Assembly (NCBI GenBank): GCA_029558955.1
Contig: JAKQCW010000273.1
Span: 1-46,353 of the forward strand
DNA from: Chloroflexota bacterium
Lineage (GTDB): Bacteria; Chloroflexota; Anaerolineae; JAAEKA01
Direction: 5' to 3'
Length of the DNA stretch: 46,353 nucleotides
Shown: positions 1-6,669 of the stretch, in pieces
How positions within the stretch are numbered: the stretch's first letter is position 1
Layout of the letters: every line of letters begins with the position of its first letter
The notes under the pieces: model-generated
What the model saw: the letters and a program-made list of their open reading frames with translations, nothing else
What the model was told of the DNA's origin: nothing
Databases searched by the model: none
Made by a program: the position numbers and the translations under genes

Positions 1-1404
1 TCATCGCATCTGCTGCCGCAGCTCATCCAGCAGCGTCGTCACTTCGTAGTCGGGGTAGAGATAGAGCAGATCGAACAGCTCCACGGTCAGCCGCACGACG
101 CCGCGGATGCTGAGGCGACCGCTCTTTGTGCCCAGGGCCAGATGTTCGGCCGCGGCCCGGCGTACCTGGCGCTGCCGCTCGCCGACTTCGTAGCCGTAGG
201 CCTGGCCGTGATAGTTCATCATGGTCTGCATGAACTGGCCAATCTCCTGGGCCGAATGATGCGACTCCAGGTTGAGCACATGGCCCTCGTCCAGCCAGGT
301 CTCCAGCGGCAGGCGGTTCTCGCTGCGGGTGACGGTGAAGAGGAAGAAGAGCGACTGGCGATCGTCGTAGGCCGGCGGGTAATCGCGCCAGCGGTGTTGC
401 GGCAGCATGTCGGCGGTGATGCGCGTCTGGCGCCCTTGCAGGGCGGCGTAGATCACGGCGCTGAAAAACTCGTCGGCCTTGGGGCGCTGATAGGCCGCCA
501 GCAGCGAGTAGCTCTCCGCCTCGTCGATCAGCACGCACAGCCCGCTGTAGCCGGCCAGCCGGGCCAGCACGCTGACGCCGCTGAGCAGATAGGCCATCTG
601 CCGGCCGTTGTGGCCCACGGTGTAGATGCTGGGGAACTTGACCCCGCGCGGCATGGCTTTGGCCATGGCCGGGGTGCGCCGGCCGCCCATCAGCCACTCG
701 CGCCAGGCCTTGCGCTGCCGCGAGGAGGAGGTGCTCTGGATCGCGTAGAGCCCCGTGTCCAGCGGATCGTTTTGCAGCGATGTGGCGGTCCAGAGCTGCT
801 CGCGCCAGCGCGGCGCGGCCAACGTCTTCTCCACCAACGGCTCGATGCCGCGCTCGTCGCTGTCGGGGTAGCGCAGGCCGTGCAGCAAGCTGCTGTAGAT
901 GGCGATGCCGCGGTGGGCCGGCGTCTCGCCCAGGTCCAGGCTGGCCGCCGCGACCAGGAAATTGCGCTCCAGCGCCTCCTGCGCGGCCAGTTCCACCAGA
1001 TGGGTCTTGCCGAAGCCGTACTCGCCGATCACCGCCCGCACCGCGCCCCCCTCGCTGTGCGCGGCGGCCAGTCCGGAGGTCAGGCTGGCCCGCTCCTCCT
1101 CCAGCCCGATGGTCAGCGCCTTGATGTGCTGCGCCGGGGCCACGCCAACCCGCAGCGCCTCCAGCAGTTGGCGCGCCTGGTATTGATCGGGGGGCATGGG
1201 CTCTGCGTCCAGGCCGGGCAGCGGTGCAGCCGGCGCCAGCCGCGCCGCGCCTTCTCCCACGAACTCCTGGCGCGGGCGGCGAAAGCGCAGCCCGCCGTCG
1301 AAGCGCACCAGCCACTCGCTGCCGTTGCGATAGACCGCGGCAATCACCCCGCGCCCAAACTGCGGATGCTCAACCGTGTCGCCGATGCCTCTGAGATTAC
1401 CCAT
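1..1404 (-). CDS. BrxC/BrxD-family P-loop ATPase with N-terminal Tudor-like domain
   Basis: A 467-residue protein. Residues 6-48 read as a small SH3/Tudor-like domain of the kind at the C-terminus of UvrD/PcrA helicases (GDTVEHPQFGRGV followed by a VRFDGG strand). Walker A is GEYGFGKT at 127-134 and Walker B is VLIDEAE at 291-297, the pattern of the ATP-binding BREX family (BrxC/BrxD, formerly DUF2791). Known members are ATPases of BREX phage-defence systems, but the family is wider than BREX. It is the last gene of a three-gene minus-strand run; its TGA lies at the first bases of the window, so partners encoded further downstream are unseen. The ATG at 1404 is 44 nt after the preceding stop. 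The ATPase family is well supported; a defence role is inferred. Confidence 0.75.
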   Translation of the reverse strand: MGNLRGIGDTVEHPQFGRGVIAAVYRNGSEWLVRFDGGLRFRRPRQEFVGEGAARLAPAAPLPGLDAEPMPPDQYQARQLLEALRVGVAPAQHIKALTIGLEEERASLTSGLAAAHSEGGAVRAVIGEYGFGKTHLVELAAQEALERNFLVAAASLDLGETPAHRGIAIYSSLLHGLRYPDSDERGIEPLVEKTLAAPRWREQLWTATSLQNDPLDTGLYAIQSTSSSRQRKAWREWLMGGRRTPAMAKAMPRGVKFPSIYTVGHNGRQMAYLLSGVSVLARLAGYSGLCVLIDEAESYSLLAAYQRPKADEFFSAVIYAALQGRQTRITADMLPQHRWRDYPPAYDDRQSLFFLFTVTRSENRLPLETWLDEGHVLNLESHHSAQEIGQFMQTMMNYHGQAYGYEVGERQRQVRRAAAEHLALGTKSGRLSIRGVVRLTVELFDLLYLYPDYEVTTLLDELRQQMR

Positions 1405-1448
1405 TAACCGTTACCCGTTCAGCGTTAACCATTGGCAGGCTCCGAGCG

Positions 1449-2726
1449 TCAATACGGCGGCGTCTCGCCGCCGCTCAGATCATCCACCTGGCCGCGGATG
1501 ATGGCGATCGCCTCTTCCTCGGCCAGCACATGTTCACCGGTCGCGTGCTGGCGCGCCAGCTCGCTGACAAAGGCCTTGACGAAGAGCCGGCGGTGGCTGA
1601 TGTCCAGGAAGACATCGCGCGCCACGTTGGCCAGGATCGCGGCGTTGGCATATTGCACCTTGTGATCCAACTGCGCGCCAAAGGCCAGCTCGTAGATCGG
1701 GATCAGCTTTTCGCCGATGGCCAGCAGCAGGTCGTTCTCGGCCAGATCCAGGTGATCCAGGCTGATCTGCGGGCTGAAATGGTTGATGCGGCTGAAGCGG
1801 CCGGGGGTGCGGATGCGCTGCTGCAAGGCCGGGTAGCGGGGGACCACGTCGTTGATGAACTGAGGCGGCACCGCGTAGACGAACATCGCGCCCGGCAGCT
1901 CATCGCGGCAGCGGTCGATCACCTCGCGCAGGTTGTCGGTGGCCAGCTTCTCAGCCTTGCCGCCGATGCTGGCCATGCGATCCACCTCGTCGAACAGGAG
2001 GATCAGCCCGCTGTAGGAGAGGGCGCGGACCACCTGGGCCAGCGAGCGCAACATGCGAAAGGCGTTGGGCTTGCTGATCTTGCCGGCCACGCCCAGCTCG
2101 CGCAGCACCTTGGTGTCCTCCGGCGTGGTGGCCACGCCCATCAGCCAGCGGGTCAGGCTCTCCAGCCGCTCCTCCTGGTCGCGGATCAGCGCATCGAACC
2201 AGGCCAGCACCGCGTTCTTGAAGGCCAGGCTGTCCACCGTGGCCAGCTCCAGCGTGTCCACCAGCGCGCGGTAGTTGGGGTGGCCGGCCGTCTCCAGGCT
2301 GAGCGGCCCGCCCACGACGCGCTGCAACGTGCCCTCCAGAAAGCGCGGCAGGCCATATTCGTCGCTGGCAGCCTCATCCGCCTCGTGCCAGATCAGGTTG
2401 CGCGCCACGGCTGCGTAGACCGCGCGCTGGTCGTTGTAGGGGGTCTCCACCGGGCTGAGGTCCACCTTGCTGACGGCAAAGCCCCGCTCCCAGGCCAGAT
2501 CGCGCAGGCAGTAGAGGAAGTGCGACTTGCCGCTGCCGTAGTCGCCGATGACCATCTTGTAGGCCGCGCCGCCGTCTTGCAGGTAGGAGGAGAAATAGAA
2601 CTGGTCCAGCGCCTCCAGCAGCGACTGATTGCCGGCGTTGAAATACTGCACGCCCTTGGCCGGCGGCGTGCCGCTGCTGCCCAGCACCTCGACGATCTGG
2701 CGGGCCAGGGAGGGGGTTAGTGGCAT
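1449..2726 (-). CDS. BrxC/BrxD-family P-loop ATPase
   Basis: A 425-residue ATPase of the same family as the following gene (1-1404) but without the Tudor-like extension. Walker A is GDYGSGKS at residues 61-68; a clear Walker B (ILLFDEVDRM) follows an 'ALSYSGL' strand exactly as in its paralogue. A sensor-like segment (MFVYAVPPQF) and a helical C-terminus follow. The start codon is 3 nt after the stop of the upstream gene, so the two are probably translationally coupled. Two different family members side by side suggests a hetero-oligomeric ATPase or two sequential activities. Neither a BREX methylase (PglX) nor an alkaline phosphatase (PglZ) lies in the window, so this should not be called BREX without seeing the sequence beyond position 1. 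Confidence 0.75.
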   Translation of the reverse strand: MPLTPSLARQIVEVLGSSGTPPAKGVQYFNAGNQSLLEALDQFYFSSYLQDGGAAYKMVIGDYGSGKSHFLYCLRDLAWERGFAVSKVDLSPVETPYNDQRAVYAAVARNLIWHEADEAASDEYGLPRFLEGTLQRVVGGPLSLETAGHPNYRALVDTLELATVDSLAFKNAVLAWFDALIRDQEERLESLTRWLMGVATTPEDTKVLRELGVAGKISKPNAFRMLRSLAQVVRALSYSGLILLFDEVDRMASIGGKAEKLATDNLREVIDRCRDELPGAMFVYAVPPQFINDVVPRYPALQQRIRTPGRFSRINHFSPQISLDHLDLAENDLLLAIGEKLIPIYELAFGAQLDHKVQYANAAILANVARDVFLDISHRRLFVKAFVSELARQHATGEHVLAEEEAIAIIRGQVDDLSGGETPPY

Positions 2727-2729
2727 GGG

Positions 2730-3587
2730 TTACTCCGCAGCAAAGGTCAGGTCTGAGTAGTATTCGCCGTCCAGCGCGCCCTGCGGCAGCCAGATGCTGC
2801 GCATGGGATTGTCGGCCTGGCTCTTGGTGGCCACCCCCAGGCGCAGGTGCTGGATCTTGCCGTCGGCCTCGACGGTGGGCGCGGCCTGGGCCAGCGTCAG
2901 ATCATACACGAAATGGGCCCGCTCATAGTCCTTGAAGGTGCTGCGCGCCGGGCTGTTCCAGAAACGGGCCGACTGGCGGTTGAGCGTCATCTGGCTGTAG
3001 ACCTCGACGACGTTGATGCGCTTGCCGGCCGGCGGCTTCTGGCGCTTGGCCAACTGATCCTGCCAGGCCCGATAGAGCTCGGCCACGAACGCGGACACAT
3101 CCACGGGGCGCTGCATGACCGCCTTCCGCTGCTGGTCATAGCTCTTGACCAGTGCGTCCAGCGACAGCGGCAGCGGCTTGGTCAGCGCCTCGCGGCCGTA
3201 GAACCACTGCGCCTTGCGCGCGCCCATGTCGATCTGCAATGCCAGCGAATCGACCACCAGCGTCGGGGGCCGGCCCTGCACCTCCTGGCCGCGGCGCTCG
3301 AAGACATGCTTCAGATCGCGGGCAAACTCGAAGGCCAGGCTGTCCAGGCCCTCCTGCGTCTGGCCGGCAAAAGCTGCCGCCGCCTCGTCCAGCGTGGGAT
3401 CGTTCAACGCCACCGCAGCTTCTTGCAGCTTGGCCAGGTGCTTGTGCATAGCGATGGCGTCGAGAGTCTCCTCGCCGGCCAGCGCGGCCGCGCGCTTGAG
3501 CGCGGCCACGGCGCTGTGCAGGGCGTGGTATTGCGGCTCCAGGGCCGACTGGGCAGCCTGAAGTTGGGCAAGAAGTGCTGTGTTCAT
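2730..3587 (-). CDS. uncharacterised first gene of the BrxC/BrxD-like cassette
   Basis: A 285-residue soluble protein that I do not recognise. The N-terminal ~125 residues look helical (several Leu/Ala-rich heptad-like stretches, possibly a coiled coil). The C-terminal half contains beta-type segments (TLVVDSLALQIDMG; KRINVVEVYSQM) and a distinctive patch, RQSARFWNSPARSTFKDYERAHFVYDL, near residues 214-240 (described here by its ends, RQSARFW and HFVYDL). It has no signal peptide, membrane segment or P-loop. It is the promoter-proximal gene of the run and sits 3 nt before the first ATPase, so it is very likely a dedicated partner of the two ATPases. The ATG at 3587 is followed by a continuous frame with no better alternative. 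Confidence 0.6.
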   Translation of the reverse strand: MNTALLAQLQAAQSALEPQYHALHSAVAALKRAAALAGEETLDAIAMHKHLAKLQEAAVALNDPTLDEAAAAFAGQTQEGLDSLAFEFARDLKHVFERRGQEVQGRPPTLVVDSLALQIDMGARKAQWFYGREALTKPLPLSLDALVKSYDQQRKAVMQRPVDVSAFVAELYRAWQDQLAKRQKPPAGKRINVVEVYSQMTLNRQSARFWNSPARSTFKDYERAHFVYDLTLAQAAPTVEADGKIQHLRLGVATKSQADNPMRSIWLPQGALDGEYYSDLTFAAE

Positions 3588-3658
3588 AGGCGGTGTACCT
3601 TCAGATGAAGAGGTTGATCCAGAAAGCGGCGCGCAACGGGGCGTCGGGCGTCGCGGTC

Positions 3659-3686
3659 ATTATAGCCGCGGCGCAGGTTATTGCAA
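3659..3686 (-). promoter_or_regulatory. sigma70-type promoter for the ATPase cassette
   Basis: On the minus strand: -35 TTGCAA (3686-3681), 16-bp spacer, -10 TATAAT (3664-3659, perfect). Transcription would start near 3652, about 65 nt upstream of the first gene (ATG at 3587). Confidence 0.5.
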
Positions 3687-3705
3687 AGTGACCAGTTACT
3701 GCTCC

Positions 3706-3825
3706 AGCGATTCTAAATCTGGCACGGAGTCGAGGCTTTAGCCGGGTCTGGACGATGCGACTTGAGCGCGCTGACCCGCCTGAAGGCTCGACTCCAGCTT
3801 GGCAGCCGCCATGTTTGGAATCGCT
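3706..3825. repeat. composite palindromic intergenic repeat (family A)
   Basis: This is the main content of the 331-bp gap 3588-3918. An inner arm GGAGTCGAGGCTTTAGCC (from 3726) is matched by the inverted GGCTCGACTCC (3785-3795), and outer arms AGCGATTC (3706-3713) and GAATCGCT (3818-3825) also pair. The same inner and outer arms recur at 17828-18046 and 29321-29518 and, as half-sites, at 9104-9127 and near 33100. It looks like a non-autonomous REP/MITE-like element. No gene is supported in the gap. Confidence 0.7.
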
Positions 3826-3918
3826 GCTCCTGCTCAGCCATCGACGACTGAGTGGCAACAGCGACTGTTCAACGCCCGACTGCGGCCCCTGGCGCGGCAT
3901 GGCCAGCAGCGCCCATGC

Positions 3919-5274
3919 CTACGCGGCCGGCAGGGGGTGGTCGAAGTTGTAGTAGAGGGTCTGATAGGCCTGGCGGAACTCGATCACATCCTCGCCCACG
4001 CTGTCGGGCGACTCGCGCGCCACCAAAACGCGCGCCATGAAGTCGGCGATGGTCGCCATCTCGGCCGGGCCCATGCCCAGCCGCGTCACCTCGATGGTTC
4101 CCATGCGCAGCCCGCCCGGTCGGTCCCAGTCGGCGGGCGTGTCGCCGGGGATCAGGTTCTTGTTGGCGATGATGTTGGCGCGCGCCAGCAGGTGGGCCAC
4201 GTCCAGCCCGCCGCCGAAGGATCGCACATTGGCGATGGCCTGATGGGTGCGGGTGTAGCCCTTGCTGGCGCCGATGACCGGGATGCCGTGCGTTTCCAGC
4301 GCCGCGGCCAGCGCCTGCGCATTGGCCACGATCTGCGCCATGTAGACCGCGCCGAACTCGATCATCTCGGCCGCGGCCACAGCCAGCGCCGCCACCCGGT
4401 TGACCTGATGCGTCGCGGCCAGCACCGGGAAGACCGCGTGGGTCAGCCGTTCAGTCAGGGCCGGATCGTCCCAGACCATGATGCCGCTCTGCGGCCCGCT
4501 GAAGGTCTTGCCGGCCGAGCCGGTCAGCACCGCCGCGCCCTCGCGCAGCGGGTCCTGGAACTGCCCGCCGGCGATCAGCCCGATCTGATGCGCGCCGTCG
4601 AAGAAGATCCGCCCGCCCCATTCGGCCACGACCGCGCTCATCTCCGCCAGCGGGAAGGGGAAGAGGGTCATGGATGCGCCCAACGCCACCAGCTTGGGCC
4701 GCACCAGCGGCGCCACGCGGCGAAAGAGGTCCAGATCAACGGTCAGCTCGACGGGGTCCATGGGCACATCGACCACCTTGAGACCGCGCACGCCAGCCGG
4801 GCCATCCCAGCGGTTGCTGGAGTGGCCGCCGAAGGGCTGGGCGATGCTCATGATCACGTCGCCCGGCTCGGTCAGCGCGGTGTAGACGGCCAGGTTGCCG
4901 ATCATGCTGGCCACCAGGCGGTGGTCGGCGTAGCGACAGCGGAAGGCGCGCTTCAGCAGCTCCACGCACAGCGCCTCCACCTCGTCGATGTGGCGGGTGC
5001 CGGCGAACCAGCGGTTGACCGGGCCGATGTGGCCCTCGGCCGCGCGCGTGCCGATCTCCGAGGCCAGCAGGGCGCGCACGGCTGGGCTGGTGGGCGCTTC
5101 CGGCGCCAACAGGTTGATGCACTGCTGCCCGCGCCAGGTCTCGTTGCGCCGCACCGCGGCCGTCACCGATTCCTGCATCGCGCGTCCATCCTGGCAGGCG
5201 TCAAGGATTGCCCGCGCCTGCGCCAGCGCCTGGGGGTCATGTACTTCATAGCTGTCCGGTGTGAGGGTATCCAT
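3919..5274 (-). CDS. divergent serine hydroxymethyltransferase-family PLP enzyme
   Basis: A 451-residue fold-type I PLP enzyme aligned by eye along the whole length of serine hydroxymethyltransferase. SHMT-like blocks are INLLAPEAPTSPAVRALL (52-70), the AGTRHIDEVEALC region (91-103), IGNLAVYTALTEPGDVI (125-141), FDGAHQIGLIAGG (225-237, D226 contacting the PLP pyridine) and GSAGKTFSGPQ (252-262), where K256 should form the Schiff base. The canonical T-T-T-T-H-K-T-L-R motif is changed to GSAGKTFSG and the folate-contacting segments differ. It may therefore be a transaldolase, an alpha-methylserine-type enzyme or another aldolase rather than housekeeping GlyA. Start: the ATG at 5274 has GGAGG 8 nt upstream; an in-frame ATG further upstream would overlap repeats. 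Confidence 0.65.
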   Translation of the reverse strand: MDTLTPDSYEVHDPQALAQARAILDACQDGRAMQESVTAAVRRNETWRGQQCINLLAPEAPTSPAVRALLASEIGTRAAEGHIGPVNRWFAGTRHIDEVEALCVELLKRAFRCRYADHRLVASMIGNLAVYTALTEPGDVIMSIAQPFGGHSSNRWDGPAGVRGLKVVDVPMDPVELTVDLDLFRRVAPLVRPKLVALGASMTLFPFPLAEMSAVVAEWGGRIFFDGAHQIGLIAGGQFQDPLREGAAVLTGSAGKTFSGPQSGIMVWDDPALTERLTHAVFPVLAATHQVNRVAALAVAAAEMIEFGAVYMAQIVANAQALAAALETHGIPVIGASKGYTRTHQAIANVRSFGGGLDVAHLLARANIIANKNLIPGDTPADWDRPGGLRMGTIEVTRLGMGPAEMATIADFMARVLVARESPDSVGEDVIEFRQAYQTLYYNFDHPLPAA

Positions 5275-5310
5275 CGTCCAATCCTCCATAGGTCTTTTCA
5301 GTCTTCGCGC

Positions 5311-5495
5311 CTTCGCGTGAGCCAACGCAGCAGTTCATCTTCGCACGCAAAGCCGCCAAGAACGCCAAGCTCTCTCCTTTGCGATCTTTGCGCCTTTGCG
5401 TGAGCCAACGCAGCAGTTCATCTTCGCACGCAAAACCGCCAAGAACGCCAAGCTCTCTCTCCTCTGCGATCTTTACGCCTTTGCGTGAGCCAAAG
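5311..5495. repeat. tandem repeat, about 83-85 bp period, just over two copies
   Basis: A block beginning GCCAACGCAGCAGTTCATC recurs at 5321 and 5404, with a third truncated start near 5489. It contains the CTTTGCG/ACGCAAA-rich motifs often seen dispersed in Chloroflexota and cyanobacterial genomes. It lies upstream of the SHMT-like gene (start 5274) and downstream of the nuclease gene (stop 5510). Confidence 0.75.
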
Positions 5496-5509
5496 CAACT
5501 GCGCCGGGA

Positions 5510-5983
5510 TCAAACTGCGCACACAGGATGCCAGGAAACAGCCAGCTCGCGCTGCGCCTCTTCGATGAACGCGCCGGCGCTGGCGTCGAGCAGGAAAAGG
5601 TGGCCGGGACAGGCGCAGTCGGAAGAGCCGAAGCCGCGGATGCAGGTATGGCCGCGATCAGCGATCCAGGCCGCCCACACGCATTCCAGCCGCTCTGGGT
5701 GTTCACGCGCCAGCGCGCCCAGCAGCCGGGCGTGGGGCAGCAGATAGTCGATGTGCCAGTGGCGGCGACCGGCGCCGGCCGCGTGCCGGCCCAGCCGGGC
5801 CGCCAGTCCACCCGGCCCCAGCGCGCTGCCGGCGTAGCCGTAGAGGCCAGCAGCGAAGACGATCCGCCGGCGGCGGCCAATTTGCGTTTCGAGGCTGGCT
5901 GGCAGGTGCAGCAGCAGCAGGTAGCTGCCCGATGCCGAAGGCAGCAGCCCGAGCTTGCCGGGTTGTCCAGGCGCTGTAGCCAT
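5510..5983 (-). CDS. GIY-YIG nuclease-fold protein (DUF123 type)
   Basis: A 157-residue protein with the DUF123 pattern: a YLLLLHLP strand, a GIY-like GLYGYAGSALGPGG segment (GLY...YAG) in which GSALG and the following RLxRH are typical, the HWHIDYLL motif, and a terminal GFGSSDCACPGHLF with two cysteines and a histidine. This family has a GIY-YIG fold and is sometimes fused to endonuclease III; free-standing versions are usually annotated as putative endonucleases, with no settled substrate. The ATG at 5983 has only a weak Shine-Dalgarno. The gene is monocistronic in view, and divergent from the metal-efflux operon. Confidence 0.7.
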   Translation of the reverse strand: MATAPGQPGKLGLLPSASGSYLLLLHLPASLETQIGRRRRIVFAAGLYGYAGSALGPGGLAARLGRHAAGAGRRHWHIDYLLPHARLLGALAREHPERLECVWAAWIADRGHTCIRGFGSSDCACPGHLFLLDASAGAFIEEAQRELAVSWHPVCAV

Positions 5984-6029
5984 GTGATCACTCAGGTTGG
6001 CTCCATGGAATGAAACTACTCTGCCGCCT

Positions 6030-6084
6030 GGTGCGAGCGCGTTGGTTTCGATACGGCGGCCTACTCAACCAACACGCTCGCACC
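6030..6084. repeat. long inverted repeat (18-bp arms)
   Basis: The arms GGTGCGAGCGCGTTGGTT (6030-6047) and AACCAACACGCTCGCACC (6067-6084) pair with one mismatch around a 19-nt loop that contains TCGATACGG and CTACTC. It lies in the 308-bp divergent gap 5984-6291. It is probably another dispersed palindromic element; the rest of the gap holds the arsR promoter and operator. Confidence 0.7.
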
Positions 6085-6226
6085 CGGCGACAGATGCCGG
6101 GCGGCGGCAGTGTACCACAGTCTGCTGGCAAGGCGAAGCGCGCCGCGGTCATTTCTCCAAGCGACCGGTTTATGGCAGGATATCCGTGCTAATCTTGCAG
6201 GTGGGACTGACACGAGCATCCGAAAC

Positions 6227-6254
6227 TTGACTACGAACACACACCGGATAGAAT
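6227..6254 (+). promoter_or_regulatory. promoter of the metal-efflux operon
   Basis: -35 TTGACT (6227-6232), 16-bp spacer, -10 TAGAAT (6249-6254); each hexamer is one base from consensus. The -10 abuts the operator at 6253-6272, so repressor binding would block RNA polymerase. Confidence 0.55.
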
Positions 6255-6272
6255 ATAAACAGTTGCTTATAT
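6253..6272. promoter_or_regulatory. ArsR/SmtB-type operator
   Basis: An imperfect 9-2-9 palindrome, ATATAAACA-GT-TGCTTATAT, with one mismatch between the arms. It resembles the AT-rich 12-2-12 sites of SmtB/CzrA/NmtR repressors and overlaps the -10 and the likely transcription start of the operon, as expected for autoregulation. Confidence 0.65.
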
Positions 6273-6291
6273 ATTTTTGGAGACCATTGCC

Positions 6292-6651
6292 GTGTCTGAC
6301 AAGATCACCATCTGCACCGACGTTCACGAGAACGATGCGCTGGCGCTGGCGGCCCAGGAACACCTGCTGGATGGCATCAGCGCCACGCGGGTAGCCGGCC
6401 TCTTCAAGGCGCTGTCGGACCCAACCCGCATTCGCATCATCGGCCTGTTGGCGCACACCGAGCTATGCGTCGGCGATCTGTGCCTGACGCTGGGCATGAG
6501 CCAACCGGCGATCTCGCATCAACTGCGCATTCTGCGCAACCTGGCCATCGTCTCAGCGCGCAAGCAGGGCCAGCACGTCTTCTATACCCTGGCCGACCAA
6601 CATATCCACGACCTCTACTGCCAGGGCTTGGCGCACATCGAACACAGTTAG
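6292..6651 (+). CDS. ArsR/SmtB-family metal-sensing repressor (CzrA/NmtR-like)
   Basis: A 119-residue winged-helix repressor. FKALSDPTRIRII and the recognition-helix region MSQPAISHQLRIL are classic ArsR. The alpha-5 motif is complete: D102-x-H104-(x10)-H115-x2-H118, the D-H-H-H set by which CzrA, SmtB and NmtR bind Zn, Co or Ni. Extra cysteines C8, C59 and C64 (ELCVGDLC) could form an alpha-3N-type site as in CadC. It should repress itself and the P1B ATPase starting 18 nt downstream until metal binds. Start: GTG at 6292, with GGAG nine nt upstream; an in-frame TTG at 6277 would add five residues but overlaps that Shine-Dalgarno. Confidence 0.88.
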   Translation: MSDKITICTDVHENDALALAAQEHLLDGISATRVAGLFKALSDPTRIRIIGLLAHTELCVGDLCLTLGMSQPAISHQLRILRNLAIVSARKQGQHVFYTLADQHIHDLYCQGLAHIEHS

Positions 6652-6669
6652 CGCCCTTCTGCTGATCCC

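Noticed and set aside
1..3587. Canonical BREX system
   Set aside because: Only ATPases of the BrxC/BrxD family are present; no PglX, PglZ, BrxA/B or BrxL is in the window.
3799..5403. 534-residue open frame on the plus strand
   Set aside because: It overlaps the SHMT-like gene in antisense, runs through repeats, and shows no recognisable motif.
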